Assembly: GCA_024401895.1 (NCBI GenBank) | Contig: JAKSKE010000004.1 | Coordinates: forward strand, 1 to 63,731 | Origin: Bacteroidales bacterium | Lineage (GTDB): Bacteria > Bacteroidota > Bacteroidia > Bacteroidales > UBA932 | Direction of reading: 5' to 3' | Length of the DNA stretch: 63,731 bases | Part shown: positions 50,632 through 60,098 of the stretch, in pieces | How the letters are laid out: the number at the start of each line of letters is the position of its first letter | Position numbering within the stretch: position 1 is the first letter of the stretch | Made by a program: the position numbers and the translations under genes | The notes under the pieces: generated by a model | What the model was told of the DNA's origin: nothing | Databases searched by the model: none | Seen by the model: only the letters and a program-made list of their open reading frames with translations

Positions 50632-51508
50632 CCACCGCTCGGGTTTCGTAAACATAATAGGCAATCCTAACGTTGGGAAATCGACGCTGATGAATGCCTT
50701 GGTCGGGGAAAAACTGTGCATTGTCACGTCAAAGGCACAAACGACCCGGCATCGCATTATGGGCATCATAAACGGTGATGATTTTCAGATTGTATTTTCG
50801 GACACTCCCGGAATTCTGAAACCGAACTACCGCCTGCAGGAGGATATGCTGGGATGCGTAGATGAAGCCCTGGGCGACGCAGACGTGATTCTGTACGTTA
50901 CCGACACCGTTGAAAAGGCCGACAAGAATGCCGAATATATAGACAAGCTCAAGCAGATAGCCTGCCCGGTCATTGTCGTTGTCAACAAAATAGATATAAG
51001 TGACCAGCCGAAGGTAATGGAACTTCTGGCGTGGTGGAAAGAACAACTGCCGTCGGCTACCGTGATTCCGGCAAGCGCTCAGGAACATTTCAACCTGGAG
51101 TCGGTTCTGGAAACAGTCAAGGGACTGTTGCCGGAATGCCCTCCCTGGTACGACAAAGACACTTTTACCGACAGGAACCTTAGATTTTTCGCTTCCGAAA
51201 TCATACGGGAACAGATTCTCCTCAACTATAAGGAAGAAATCCCGTACAGTTGCGAAGTGGTAGTGGAAAGTTTCAAGGAAGGGAGCGAGCGCTACGATAT
51301 TGGGGCTGTCATTTACGTTATGAGAGACTCCCAGAAAGGCATTGTCATAGGCAAGCAGGGAGCCGCTCTGAAGAAGGTAGGCACCGCCGCCCGCCTGGAA
51401 ATGGAAGATTTCTTCCAGAAGAAAGTGTTCCTGCAACTTTTTGTCAAGGTCGATCCCGACTGGAGGGAAAGCCGCAGGGAATTAAGAAAATTCGGATACG
51501 AACAATAA
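50624..51508 (+). CDS. era: GTPase Era
   Basis: 294-residue 16S-rRNA-binding GTPase. G1 GNPNVGKSTLMNAL, G2 KAQTTRH, G3 DTPGI, G4 VNKID, and a C-terminal KH domain with the GKQGAALKKVGTAAR loop. Overlaps the upstream pseudouridine synthase by 8 nt and abuts parC directly. Confidence 0.96.
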   Translation: MCSHRSGFVNIIGNPNVGKSTLMNALVGEKLCIVTSKAQTTRHRIMGIINGDDFQIVFSDTPGILKPNYRLQEDMLGCVDEALGDADVILYVTDTVEKADKNAEYIDKLKQIACPVIVVVNKIDISDQPKVMELLAWWKEQLPSATVIPASAQEHFNLESVLETVKGLLPECPPWYDKDTFTDRNLRFFASEIIREQILLNYKEEIPYSCEVVVESFKEGSERYDIGAVIYVMRDSQKGIVIGKQGAALKKVGTAARLEMEDFFQKKVFLQLFVKVDPDWRESRRELRKFGYEQ

Positions 51509-54133
51509 ATGCTTATGGAGACAGATTCGCACAAGTTCAAACTTACCGGGATGTTCAAAGACTGGTACCTGGATTACGCTTCCTACGTAATTCTGCACAG
51601 GGCCGTGCCTCACATCGTGGATGGGCTGAAACCTGTGCAGAGGCGCGTCCTTCACGCTATGTCCGTAATCGATGACGGAGCATACACAAAGGTAGCGAAT
51701 ATTGTAGGGCAGTCTATGCAGTACCATCCCCACGGAGACCAGTCCATCCTCGGAGCTCTGGTTACCCTGGGACAGAAGAACCTCACAATAGACTGTCAGG
51801 GAAACTGGGGAAACATTCTTACCGGAGACGCAAACGCCGCTCCCCGATACATTGAAGCCCGGCTCAGCAAATTTGCAAAAGAGGTAATCTTCGACAAAAA
51901 GATAACCCATACTATGAAGTCCTACGACGGACGTCGGGACGAACCGGTGGAACTGCCGGTACGATTCCCCCTGCTGCTGGCACAAGGAACGGAAGGAATT
52001 GGCGTCGGCCTGGCATCCAAGATTCTCCCGCACAATTTCAATGAGCTGCTGGACGCATCGATAGCCATTCTTCAGGGACGCGAATACGAACTTTACCCCG
52101 ATTTCCCCACCGGTGGCTATGCCGACTGCAGCAAATATATGAAAGGCGCACGCGGAGGAAGCGTAAAAGTTCGTGCAAGAATAGAGAAGAGGGGCAAAAA
52201 CATAATTGCAATCACCGAGATTCCATACGGGAAGACCACCCATATGATTATTGATTCTGTCCTTAAGGCCAAGGATCAGAACAAGATAAAAATTAAGAAA
52301 ATCGAGGATATGACCACCGACAAGGTGGAGATTCTCATTCATCTGCCCAACGACATTTCTCCGGACAAGACCATAGACGCTCTGTACGCCTTCACCGACT
52401 GCGAGACCAACATTGCGCCCAACGCCTGCGTAATCAAAGACAACAAGCCTGCATTCCTTACTGTAAATGACATTCTGGAATACAGCACAATGCATACTAA
52501 GGACCTGCTCAAGCAGCAGCTCGAGATCAGGCTTGCAGAACTCGAAGACGACTGGCATTACACTTCTCTGGAGAAGATTTTCTTCGAGCAGAAGATTTAC
52601 AAGATTCTGGAACAGAGAGATTTTCTCTCCTGGGAAGAACAAAAGGAAGCAATCCTGCTGGGACTTCAGGCATACGAAAGAATGTTGAGGCGTCCCATTA
52701 CAATGGAAGACGTAGACAAGCTGGTGGAAAAACCGGTAAGGAAGATTTCCCGATTCGACGTCAAGGCTCTGGATGAAAAAGTGCTTGCCATTGAAGAGCA
52801 GATTGCCGAAGTACAGGACAACCTTGACCATATCACCTCCTTCACCATAAACTGGTTCAAGGAACTTAAGAAAAAATACGGAAAGGATTACCCCCGCCGG
52901 ACCGAGCTCACCGGTTTCGAGACCATTGCCGCCACAAAGGTCATAAACAACAATGCAAAGCTCTATGCCAATATGGCCGAGGGATTTGTAGGAATTGGCC
53001 TGAAGAAGGAAGAAGGGGTGGATTTCATAGGAGACTGCTCTGACCTGTCAGAAATCATAGTCATTGCAAAGGACGGCCGGTACCGTATGACCAAGGTGTC
53101 GGACAAGGCCTTTTTCTGGAAAGACCTGCTGTATGTGGGCGTATTCAACAGAAATGACGAACGAACCATTTACAATGTCATTTACCGTCAGGGCAAGGGC
53201 GAAGTCTCTTATGCCAAGCGCTTTGCAATTACCTCGATTACCAGAGACAAAGACTATGACATTACCTCGGGGGAAGAAGGCTCCGTAATCCAATGGTTTT
53301 CGTGCAACCGTAACGGCGAGGCCGAAACCGTTCGAATACAGCTGCGTCCACGCAGGAATCTAAAGCGTACGTCTCTGGAATTCGACTTCAGCACGCTTGC
53401 CATAAAAGGGCGAAATACGCGAGGAAACACTGTCTCCAAAAATCCCATCCAGCGCATAACATTGAAGAGCAAGGGCATAAGCACCATCGCAGGCAAGGAT
53501 ATCTGGTACGATTCCGACATACAGAAACTCAACGAGGACGGACGCGGACTGCATCTGGGACAGTTTGCAGGCGAGGATAAAATTCTTGCAGTATTCAAGA
53601 ACGGAACCTTCTACACAACTTCGTTCGACCTGAGCAACCGCTACCAGGGAGATGTACTGTTCATAGAGAAATACGATGTTGGCAAAACATTTACCGCCCT
53701 ATACTACGATTCAAAGGCTAAATCCTTCTATGTCAAGAGGTTCTCATTCCCTCTCAGCGACAATACGCCAATGAGTTTCATTGCCGATGGCCAGAAATCA
53801 TACCTGGTAGAGCTCAACGATGACCTTCACCCTCGCTACGAAATCATTTACGGGGGCAAGTCTTCAGGAAAGGGAGAAATCATTGAGGCCGAATCCTGGA
53901 TTGGTAAGAAGGGGTTCAGCGCCAAGGGCAAGAAAGTTTCGGACAAACCGGACGTAAAGAGTGTCCGTTTCATTGAACCTCTCATTGTAGAAGAACCTGA
54001 ACCCGAAACTCCGGTGGATATCCTGGATATGGACAGTGCCCTGTCGAACGTCGAATTCATCTCTTCCGATTCTCTCCCCGATTTTGGAAAAGATGACCTG
54101 ATAGATATTGAGGAACCTACGCTTTTTGATTAG
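51509..54133 (+). CDS. parC: DNA topoisomerase IV subunit A (ParC/GyrA family)
   Basis: 874-residue type IIA topoisomerase subunit. Winged-helix/QRDR region: YASYVILHRAVPHIVDGLKPVQRR, then YHPHGDQSILGALVTLG. The catalytic Tyr is in AAPRYIEARLSKF. Tower and coiled-coil regions follow, then a degenerate beta-propeller C-terminal domain and an acidic tail. The quinolone-region Ser is present (HGDQS) while the acidic position four residues later is Gly. ParC is favoured over GyrA by neighbours and the short C-terminal domain. The parE gene is not in the window. Confidence 0.88.
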   Translation: MLMETDSHKFKLTGMFKDWYLDYASYVILHRAVPHIVDGLKPVQRRVLHAMSVIDDGAYTKVANIVGQSMQYHPHGDQSILGALVTLGQKNLTIDCQGNWGNILTGDANAAPRYIEARLSKFAKEVIFDKKITHTMKSYDGRRDEPVELPVRFPLLLAQGTEGIGVGLASKILPHNFNELLDASIAILQGREYELYPDFPTGGYADCSKYMKGARGGSVKVRARIEKRGKNIIAITEIPYGKTTHMIIDSVLKAKDQNKIKIKKIEDMTTDKVEILIHLPNDISPDKTIDALYAFTDCETNIAPNACVIKDNKPAFLTVNDILEYSTMHTKDLLKQQLEIRLAELEDDWHYTSLEKIFFEQKIYKILEQRDFLSWEEQKEAILLGLQAYERMLRRPITMEDVDKLVEKPVRKISRFDVKALDEKVLAIEEQIAEVQDNLDHITSFTINWFKELKKKYGKDYPRRTELTGFETIAATKVINNNAKLYANMAEGFVGIGLKKEEGVDFIGDCSDLSEIIVIAKDGRYRMTKVSDKAFFWKDLLYVGVFNRNDERTIYNVIYRQGKGEVSYAKRFAITSITRDKDYDITSGEEGSVIQWFSCNRNGEAETVRIQLRPRRNLKRTSLEFDFSTLAIKGRNTRGNTVSKNPIQRITLKSKGISTIAGKDIWYDSDIQKLNEDGRGLHLGQFAGEDKILAVFKNGTFYTTSFDLSNRYQGDVLFIEKYDVGKTFTALYYDSKAKSFYVKRFSFPLSDNTPMSFIADGQKSYLVELNDDLHPRYEIIYGGKSSGKGEIIEAESWIGKKGFSAKGKKVSDKPDVKSVRFIEPLIVEEPEPETPVDILDMDSALSNVEFISSDSLPDFGKDDLIDIEEPTLFD

Positions 54134-54155
54134 AAATTTAATATAGGTATATTTG
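54125..54155 (+). promoter_or_regulatory. Consensus Bacteroidetes promoter of recJ, near-leaderless
   Basis: TTTG at 54125-54128, exactly 19 nt, TATATTTG at 54148-54155. The recJ ATG is at 54162, so the predicted transcription start falls at or within a few bases of the ATG. The TTTG lies inside the last codons of parC. Confidence 0.8.
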
Positions 54156-54161
54156 CAAGTT

Positions 54162-55895
54162 ATGGGAAAAGAATGCCGATGGATACTTGGCGACAGTGCC
54201 GATGAAGCGAAGGTCGAAAGACTCTCCGCCGAAATAGGCATTGACCGCGTCCTTTCCGAGCTTTTGGTCAAGCGCGGAGTGGAAACCTTCGAGCAGGCCC
54301 TGGCATTCTTCCGTCCCAACCTCGACAACCTGCACAACCCCTTCCTTATGAAGGATATGGACAAGGCAGTGGAAAGGTTGGAGCGTGCAATAAACAGGGG
54401 CGAACGTATCCTTGTTTACGGAGACTACGACGTAGATGGCACAACGGCTGTCGCTCTTGTCTATTCCTTCCTCAAGAAATACACGAAAAATCTTGGATTC
54501 TACGTTCCAGACCGTTACGACGAAGGGTACGGCGTTTCCATAAAGGGAATAAACTGGGCTGCAGAGAACGGATATAAACTCATTATCACTCTGGACTGTG
54601 GCATAAAGGCTATAGACAAAGTCGAGCACGCCAGACAGAAGGGCATAGACGTCATTATTTGCGACCATCACCTTCCGGAAGAATCTCTTCCGGCCGCAGT
54701 TGCGGTACTGGACCCCAAGAGAGAGGACTGCAACTATCCGTTCGATGACTTGAGCGGCTGCGGCGTTGGATTCAAGCTTGTCCAGGCCTATGCATTGAAG
54801 AACGGCATTCCTTTCGAAGAACTCATTCCCCTGCTGGACCTCCTGGTTGTGAGCATTTCCTCGGATCTTGTAACAATGGTGGGCGAGAACAGGATTCTGT
54901 CTCATTTCGGGCTCAAGCAGCTCAACGAAAAGCCTCGTCAGGGTCTTCTGGCAATGATTACCCTCTCTAATCTCGAACCCGGGCATTTGAACATAGACGA
55001 CATTGTCTTCAAGATAGGTCCCAGAATAAATGCGGCAGGCCGAATGGAGAGCGGACAGATGGCCGTGGAACTGCTTATAGCCACCGACGAGATGCAGGCT
55101 ATGCAGATAGGCTCCAAAATCAACGACAACAACAACGAGCGCAAGAGCATTGACCGGGAAATAACCCAGGAAGCGTTGGAGATGGTCCAGAACGGCACCT
55201 GCCTGGCTTGCGAAAATGCCACTGTGGTATATTCTGAAAGTTGGAACAAAGGAGTTGTAGGAATCGTGGCCTCACGCCTTGTCGAGGCTTATTACAAGCC
55301 GGCCGTGGTTCTTACAAAATCGAATGGATTCGTGACCGGTTCGGCCCGCAGCGTTCAGGGATTTGACCTTTACGAGGCCATAGAAAGCTGCGCCGACCTT
55401 ATGGAAAACTTCGGAGGGCACGTGTATGCCGCAGGCCTCACTATGAAAGAAGAGAATCTGGCCGAATTCAGCAGGCGCATAGACAAAGCTGTGGGAGAAA
55501 AGATTACCGAGGAAATGCTTACCCCGGTAATAAACGTTGACGCAAAGCTGGATTTCGCCCACATCACCCCCAAGTTCATTCGTATTCTCAAGCAATTCCA
55601 GCCCTTCGGCCCGGGCAACAGCAATCCCGTCTTCGTTACCGACAACGTTTACGATTCGGGCAACGGCCGTAAAGTAGGGGCCGGAGGAGTGCATATGAAG
55701 CTGGATCTCATTCAGGAGAGCCAGCCGTATCACCAGATTGCGGCAATCGCCTTCAATATGTCGGGCTTCTACGACTATATAAAGGAAGGCAATCCTATCG
55801 ATATCTGCTATTCGATTGTAGAGAATTATTATAGGGGGAATTCCATTATCCAGCTCCGCATTAAAGACCTTAAGGAGCGGGAAGATATCATTTGA
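54162..55895 (+). CDS. recJ: Single-stranded-DNA-specific exonuclease RecJ
   Basis: 577-residue DHH-family 5'-3' exonuclease. Motif I YGDYDVDGTTAVAL, DHH motif ICDHHLPEE, motif IV-type SGCGVGFKLVQAY, and DHHA1 domain with GSARSVQGFDLYEAIESCADLMENFGGHVYAAGL. A C-terminal OB-like domain follows (VGAGGVHMKLDLIQ). ATG 54162 is preferred over a TTG three codons upstream that lies inside the -7 promoter box. Confidence 0.95.
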   Translation: MGKECRWILGDSADEAKVERLSAEIGIDRVLSELLVKRGVETFEQALAFFRPNLDNLHNPFLMKDMDKAVERLERAINRGERILVYGDYDVDGTTAVALVYSFLKKYTKNLGFYVPDRYDEGYGVSIKGINWAAENGYKLIITLDCGIKAIDKVEHARQKGIDVIICDHHLPEESLPAAVAVLDPKREDCNYPFDDLSGCGVGFKLVQAYALKNGIPFEELIPLLDLLVVSISSDLVTMVGENRILSHFGLKQLNEKPRQGLLAMITLSNLEPGHLNIDDIVFKIGPRINAAGRMESGQMAVELLIATDEMQAMQIGSKINDNNNERKSIDREITQEALEMVQNGTCLACENATVVYSESWNKGVVGIVASRLVEAYYKPAVVLTKSNGFVTGSARSVQGFDLYEAIESCADLMENFGGHVYAAGLTMKEENLAEFSRRIDKAVGEKITEEMLTPVINVDAKLDFAHITPKFIRILKQFQPFGPGNSNPVFVTDNVYDSGNGRKVGAGGVHMKLDLIQESQPYHQIAAIAFNMSGFYDYIKEGNPIDICYSIVENYYRGNSIIQLRIKDLKEREDII

Positions 55896-56562
55896 CCATA
55901 AGGTCGAATCCGCATCTGGCCTGGGAAAGGAGCCACTGCTCTCCGCCAATATACCGGGCTTCTCCTCCACGCAAATCACATATACTGCCCGGGGTGAAAG
56001 CCGGATTGCGGTAATTGGCCTCTATGAGACAGTTGCAGCGGAATTTTTCGATTCCTTCCACTGCACACGGAAGCGTATATATAATAAGGTCTGCGGTTAC
56101 GCCATTCTTCACTTGGTCGTGATGATAAATCTTTACATCGTATCCGCAGTCCGTTGCCGCGGCCTGCGCCGCCCTGCCGGCTCCTCCGAATCCTATCACC
56201 GCCGCAGACCCGGGGTTACCGTCCAGGGTTGAGCGGGTGGGCTCTGCCGATGCTATGATGGAACGCAGCCCGAGGTAGTCGGAATTGTAGGCCACTATGC
56301 CATCGGCGGTCTTGACCGCAATGTTGGCCGCCCCTATGCGGGCACACTCAGGAGAAAGGATATCGGCCCTTTCGCAAGCCTTTACCTTAAATGGAGCGGT
56401 TATGTTTATTGCCTTGTAATTTGACAGAAACCTGGCCCAGGCCTGTTCAAAATCGGGGGTTTCCACAAGGTCATAGTCCCATTTTCCCCCGTAGGCCTTT
56501 CTGAAAAGTTCAGGACTTCGAGAGTGGGAGACAGGGTACCCTATGAGTGCGAATCTAGGCAT
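55888..56562 (-). CDS. aroE: Shikimate dehydrogenase (short form)
   Basis: 224 residues catalysing NADPH-dependent reduction of 3-dehydroshikimate. Substrate-site motifs: LIGYPVSHSRSPE, INITAPFKVKA (catalytic Lys), AANI in IGAANIAVK, and YNSDYLG. Cofactor loop: AVIGFGGAGRAAQAAA. Length is below the usual 260-285, typical of compact Bacteroidetes AroE. Starts 8 nt inside the end of the upstream SpoU gene; convergent with recJ by an 8-nt overlap. Confidence 0.92.
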   Translation of the reverse strand: MPRFALIGYPVSHSRSPELFRKAYGGKWDYDLVETPDFEQAWARFLSNYKAINITAPFKVKACERADILSPECARIGAANIAVKTADGIVAYNSDYLGLRSIIASAEPTRSTLDGNPGSAAVIGFGGAGRAAQAAATDCGYDVKIYHHDQVKNGVTADLIIYTLPCAVEGIEKFRCNCLIEANYRNPAFTPGSICDLRGGEARYIGGEQWLLSQARCGFDLMVK

Positions 56563-57349
56563 TGCGCTGTCGGACTGCTTCGAACAAGAGAATTGCTGTG
56601 CTCACGCTAACGTTCAGGCTGTCGAGTTTTCCCAACATAGGAATGCGGATGTGGGCATCGGCGGCCTGCCGCCAGATTTGAGTGAGTCCGGTGGACTCGG
56701 TTCCCATAACCAGAGCCGTTCCCTCCTTCATAGGAATGTCGTAATAAAGTTCCGAATCCTGCAACTGCGCCGTAAGTATTTTTACTCCCCTTTCCTTCAG
56801 GAAATCGATTGCCTTTGCGGAAGAACAGCATACCACCGGCACCGAAAAAACGGCTCCCAGCGATGCCCGTATGAGGTTGGGGTTGTAGATGTCGGTAAGC
56901 GCATCGCACACCAGAACCGCGTGGGCGCCGGCAGCGTCGGCCGAACGCAGGACCGCCCCCAGGTTCCCCGGTTTTTCCACCGACTCTAGCACTACTATGA
57001 GCGGATTTTCCGGCAGTCTCAGGTCTTCCAGGGAGATACTGCGGCTCCTTACCTCGGCAATCACACCTTCGGTTCCTTCGCGGTAAGCCACCTTCTCATA
57101 CACCTGACGGCTCAGAAAAACGGTACGCACCTTTCCCCCGCACAAACCAGAGGCATCCCGGCCGGAAGGGAGTATCTCCTTGCAGCAGAATATTGTATCC
57201 ACCTCATAGCCGGCATTCACGCAGTGCTCAAGTTCCCGCACGCCTTCAACCACAAAAAGACCGCTCTCGCGCCTCAGAGAAGATTTCTGCTGGAGCGCGA
57301 GAAGCTGCTTGACCTTCGGATTCTGTACCGATGTAATAATTTCTTCCAC
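56555..57349 (-). CDS. SpoU/TrmH-family RNA 2'-O-methyltransferase
   Basis: 264-residue SPOUT methyltransferase with an N-terminal substrate-binding domain (SVQNPKVKQLLALQQKSSLR, FVVEGVRELEHCV). Motif 1 is VVLESVEKPGNLGAVLRSADAAGAHAV; motif 2 is ALVMGTESTGLTQIWRQAAD; motif 3 is IPMLGKLDSLNVSVSTAILLFEAVRQR. Modifies a ribose of 23S rRNA or tRNA; the target is not resolved. Starts 1 nt after lysS ends. Confidence 0.92.
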   Translation of the reverse strand: MEEIITSVQNPKVKQLLALQQKSSLRRESGLFVVEGVRELEHCVNAGYEVDTIFCCKEILPSGRDASGLCGGKVRTVFLSRQVYEKVAYREGTEGVIAEVRSRSISLEDLRLPENPLIVVLESVEKPGNLGAVLRSADAAGAHAVLVCDALTDIYNPNLIRASLGAVFSVPVVCCSSAKAIDFLKERGVKILTAQLQDSELYYDIPMKEGTALVMGTESTGLTQIWRQAADAHIRIPMLGKLDSLNVSVSTAILLFEAVRQRNA

Positions 57350-57350
57350 T

Positions 57351-58892
57351 CTATTTGTCGTCGTCTTTCTTTTCTTCCTTCTTGAGAATCTTTTCGGGCC
57401 TCATCTGAGGGAAGAAGAGTACGTCCTGAATGGCTGTCTGACCTGTCATAAACATAGTGAGACGGTCAATTCCCATTCCCAGGCCCGAGGTGGGAGGCAT
57501 TCCGTACTCCAATGCACGGACAAAGTCCATATCTATGTACATAGCCTCATCGTCTCCCTTAGTCTTAAGGGCGGCCTGCTCCTGGAACCTTTCCAGCTGG
57601 TCAATGGGGTCATTCAGCTCGGAATAGGCATTTGCCAGTTCCTTCCCGCATACGAACAGCTCGAACCTTTCGGTAAGGGCGGGATTGGTGCGGTGACGTT
57701 TTGTAAGAGGAGACATCTCTACCGGATAATCTATCACAAACGTAGGCTGTATGAGTTTGGATTCGCAGTATTCTCCAAAAATGGCATCGATGAGCTTGCC
57801 CTTGCCCATAGAAGGTTCAATCTCTACGCCCAAGCGCTTGCAGGTGGCGCGGAGTTCATCCTCGTCCATTGCACTCACGTCAACCCCGGCATATTCCTTT
57901 ATGGCGTCCAGGATGGGAAGGCGGCGGTATTCCCCTCCGAAGTCAACTTCGTGGTCGCCAATCTTCACAACGGTGGTGCCGTTAACCTTGGTTGAAATCT
58001 TGGCAAGCATCTTTTCCACGAACTCCATCATCCAGTTGTAGTCCTTGTAGGCCACATATATTTCCATACAGGTGAACTCGGGATTGTGGGTCTTGTCCAT
58101 TCCCTCGTTGCGGAAATCCTTGGCGAATTCATAAACTCCATTGTATCCGCCCACAATGAGACGCTTGAGATATAACTCGTTGGCAATTCTGAGGTACAGG
58201 GGAATGTCCAGAGCGTTGTGATGAGTGATGAACGGCCTTGCGGTGGCTCCTCCCGGAATACTTTGAAGGATTGGAGTCTCCACCTCCAGGCAGCCTGCTT
58301 CGTTGAAATACTCGCGCATTGTGGCAATTATCGCAGCCCTCTTTACAAAAGTATCCTTTACAGAAGGGTTTACGATAAGGTCTACGTATCTCTGACGGTA
58401 CCTCAATTCGGGGTCGGTAAAAGCGTCAAAGGTTTGGCCGTCAAGTTCCTTGACAATGGGAAGCACCCTCAGGGACTTGCTCAACAGGGTCAGTTCCTTC
58501 ACGTGAACCGACAGCTGTCCCGTCTGGGTAATGAAGGCAAACCCCTTGATACCGATTATGTCGCCAATGTCCAACAGTTTCTTCCAAACCGTGTTGTACA
58601 TTGTTTTGTCTTCGCCGGGACAGATTTCATCCCGCTTGACATATATCTGGATTCTGCCGTTGGCGTCCTGAATTTCGCCGAAGGACGCGGCGCCCATAAT
58701 GCGGCGGCTCATTATTCTGCCCGCCAGGCACACATCCTGAAAATTGCCCTTCTGCGCGTCGTACTGCGCCGCAATTTCGGCCGAGTTTGTATTTACCGGA
58801 TAAAGAGCTGCGGGGTATGGTTCAATTCCAAGTTCCCTGAGCTTTGAGAGAGATTCTCTACGAATCTGTTCCTGTTCGCTGTATTCTGCCAT
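57351..58892 (-). CDS. lysS: Lysyl-tRNA synthetase (class II)
   Basis: 513 residues. N-terminal OB-fold anticodon-binding domain ([36 protein letters not shown]), then class II motifs: [29 protein letters not shown] (motif 1), [23 protein letters not shown] (motif 2), and [16 protein letters not shown] (motif 3). A charged Lys/Asp tail follows. First gene of the lysS-SpoU-aroE minus-strand operon. Confidence 0.97.
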   Translation of the reverse strand: MAEYSEQEQIRRESLSKLRELGIEPYPAALYPVNTNSAEIAAQYDAQKGNFQDVCLAGRIMSRRIMGAASFGEIQDANGRIQIYVKRDEICPGEDKTMYNTVWKKLLDIGDIIGIKGFAFITQTGQLSVHVKELTLLSKSLRVLPIVKELDGQTFDAFTDPELRYRQRYVDLIVNPSVKDTFVKRAAIIATMREYFNEAGCLEVETPILQSIPGGATARPFITHHNALDIPLYLRIANELYLKRLIVGGYNGVYEFAKDFRNEGMDKTHNPEFTCMEIYVAYKDYNWMMEFVEKMLAKISTKVNGTTVVKIGDHEVDFGGEYRRLPILDAIKEYAGVDVSAMDEDELRATCKRLGVEIEPSMGKGKLIDAIFGEYCESKLIQPTFVIDYPVEMSPLTKRHRTNPALTERFELFVCGKELANAYSELNDPIDQLERFQEQAALKTKGDDEAMYIDMDFVRALEYGMPPTSGLGMGIDRLTMFMTGQTAIQDVLFFPQMRPEKILKKEEKKDDDK

Positions 58893-58940
58893 TTTTTTTA
58901 GTTTAACCCGCGAATTTACAATTTTTTATTTATAAAGAGG

Positions 58941-58948
58941 TATATTTG
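58941..58948 (+). promoter_or_regulatory. -7 box for aroK, near-leaderless
   Basis: TATATTTG; aroK ATG at 58953 is only 5 nt away. No TTTG at the -33 position. Confidence 0.5.
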
Positions 58949-58952
58949 GGGT

Positions 58953-59459
58953 ATGATTATAAGTCTCACAGGATTTATGGGCAGCGGCAAAAGCAGCGTA
59001 GGTGCGGCTTTGTCGGCCCTTCTGAATTTCAGGTTCATAGATTTGGACGATTATGTCCAGAAACGGGAGGGGCAGTCCATCGCCCAAATGTTCTCCCTGG
59101 GGCAGGAATGCTTCCGGGAAGCCGAATCCCGCTGCCTTCGGGAAATTCTCGCCGAAGAGGATCAGGATACGGTGCTGGCGTTGGGAGGAGGAACCGTTGC
59201 ATACGGGCAGAATCTGCCGGCTGTCCTCTCATTGACCAGATGCGTGTACCTGCAAGCCTCGATTGACGTAATCAAACGGCGGCTCAGCTCTTCTGCCACA
59301 CTTCGCCCGCTGTATGACCCCGAAACCGTGGAAGAGCTGTACAAATCGCGCCTTAAGTATTATGCGCAAGCCGAATTCACAATAGATACCGATAATCTGA
59401 CTCCCGCCCATACGGCAAATCTTATTGCAGAATTGGTGACAGGAAAGCATACAGATTGA
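58953..59459 (+). CDS. aroK: Shikimate kinase
   Basis: 168-residue P-loop kinase: LTGFMGSGKSSVGAAL (Walker A), FIDLDDYVQKREGQSIAQMF with shikimate-binding Asp/Arg, FREAESRCLREI, LALGGGTVAYGQNL (GGGT shikimate loop), and LID region RRLSSSATLRPLYD. It diverges from lysS. aroE, the preceding enzyme of the pathway, ends the lysS operon across the divide. Confidence 0.95.
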   Translation: MIISLTGFMGSGKSSVGAALSALLNFRFIDLDDYVQKREGQSIAQMFSLGQECFREAESRCLREILAEEDQDTVLALGGGTVAYGQNLPAVLSLTRCVYLQASIDVIKRRLSSSATLRPLYDPETVEELYKSRLKYYAQAEFTIDTDNLTPAHTANLIAELVTGKHTD

Positions 59460-59540
59460 AAATTTTTCGTATCTTGCGCCTCCGGTCCGCTATGGGCCGA
59501 AACGCCACTATGTTAAACTTCAACTTTAAATTTAATTATT

Positions 59541-60077
59541 ATGTCTGTAAACAAAGTGATTTTGATCGGTAACGTTGGCCGTGACCCTGAAGTACGTTAC
59601 CTTGATGGAAATGCCCAGGGAGGGCAGCCTGCAAAAGTTGCAACATTCACCCTTGCAACAACCGAAAAATACCGTGACCGCAACGGCGAGCCGCGCGAAA
59701 ACACCGAATGGCACAACATCGTAGCCTGGAGGCAGAACGCCGACGTGGCCGAAAGATTCGTAAAGAAGGGAACCCAGCTGTATATCGAGGGACGCCTGCG
59801 CACACGCTCCTACACCGACCAGACCGGCACGAAGAAATACACCACCGAAATTGCGGTTGACACGCTGCAGCTTCTGGGACGCCGTCCCGATTCGGCCGAG
59901 GGTCAGCAAAGTTCATATCAGCAGCCTTCATACCAGCAACCGGCTTATCAGCAACCTTCATATCAGCAGCCGGCCTATCAGCAACCGGCCTACCAGCAGA
60001 GCCCCTCTGCCGCTCCGGTTCAGTGTGCTGTAGAAGCACCTGTAGAAGATAACCCTTCCGACGATCTTCCGTTCTAA
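59541..60077 (+). CDS. ssb: Single-stranded DNA-binding protein
   Basis: 178 residues. OB fold: VNKVILIGNVGRDPEVRY, FTLATTEKYRDRNGEPRENTEWHNIVAW, LYIEGRLRTRSYTDQTGTKKYTTEIAVD. The tail (residues about 120-155) is a run of YQQPx pentapeptides encoded by 15-bp repeats at about 59914-59999, ending in the acidic tip NPSDDLPF that recruits repair partners. An 80-nt leader separates it from aroK. Confidence 0.96.
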   Translation: MSVNKVILIGNVGRDPEVRYLDGNAQGGQPAKVATFTLATTEKYRDRNGEPRENTEWHNIVAWRQNADVAERFVKKGTQLYIEGRLRTRSYTDQTGTKKYTTEIAVDTLQLLGRRPDSAEGQQSSYQQPSYQQPAYQQPSYQQPAYQQPAYQQSPSAAPVQCAVEAPVEDNPSDDLPF

Positions 60078-60098
60078 AACCCAGAAAAACAAACAGCA

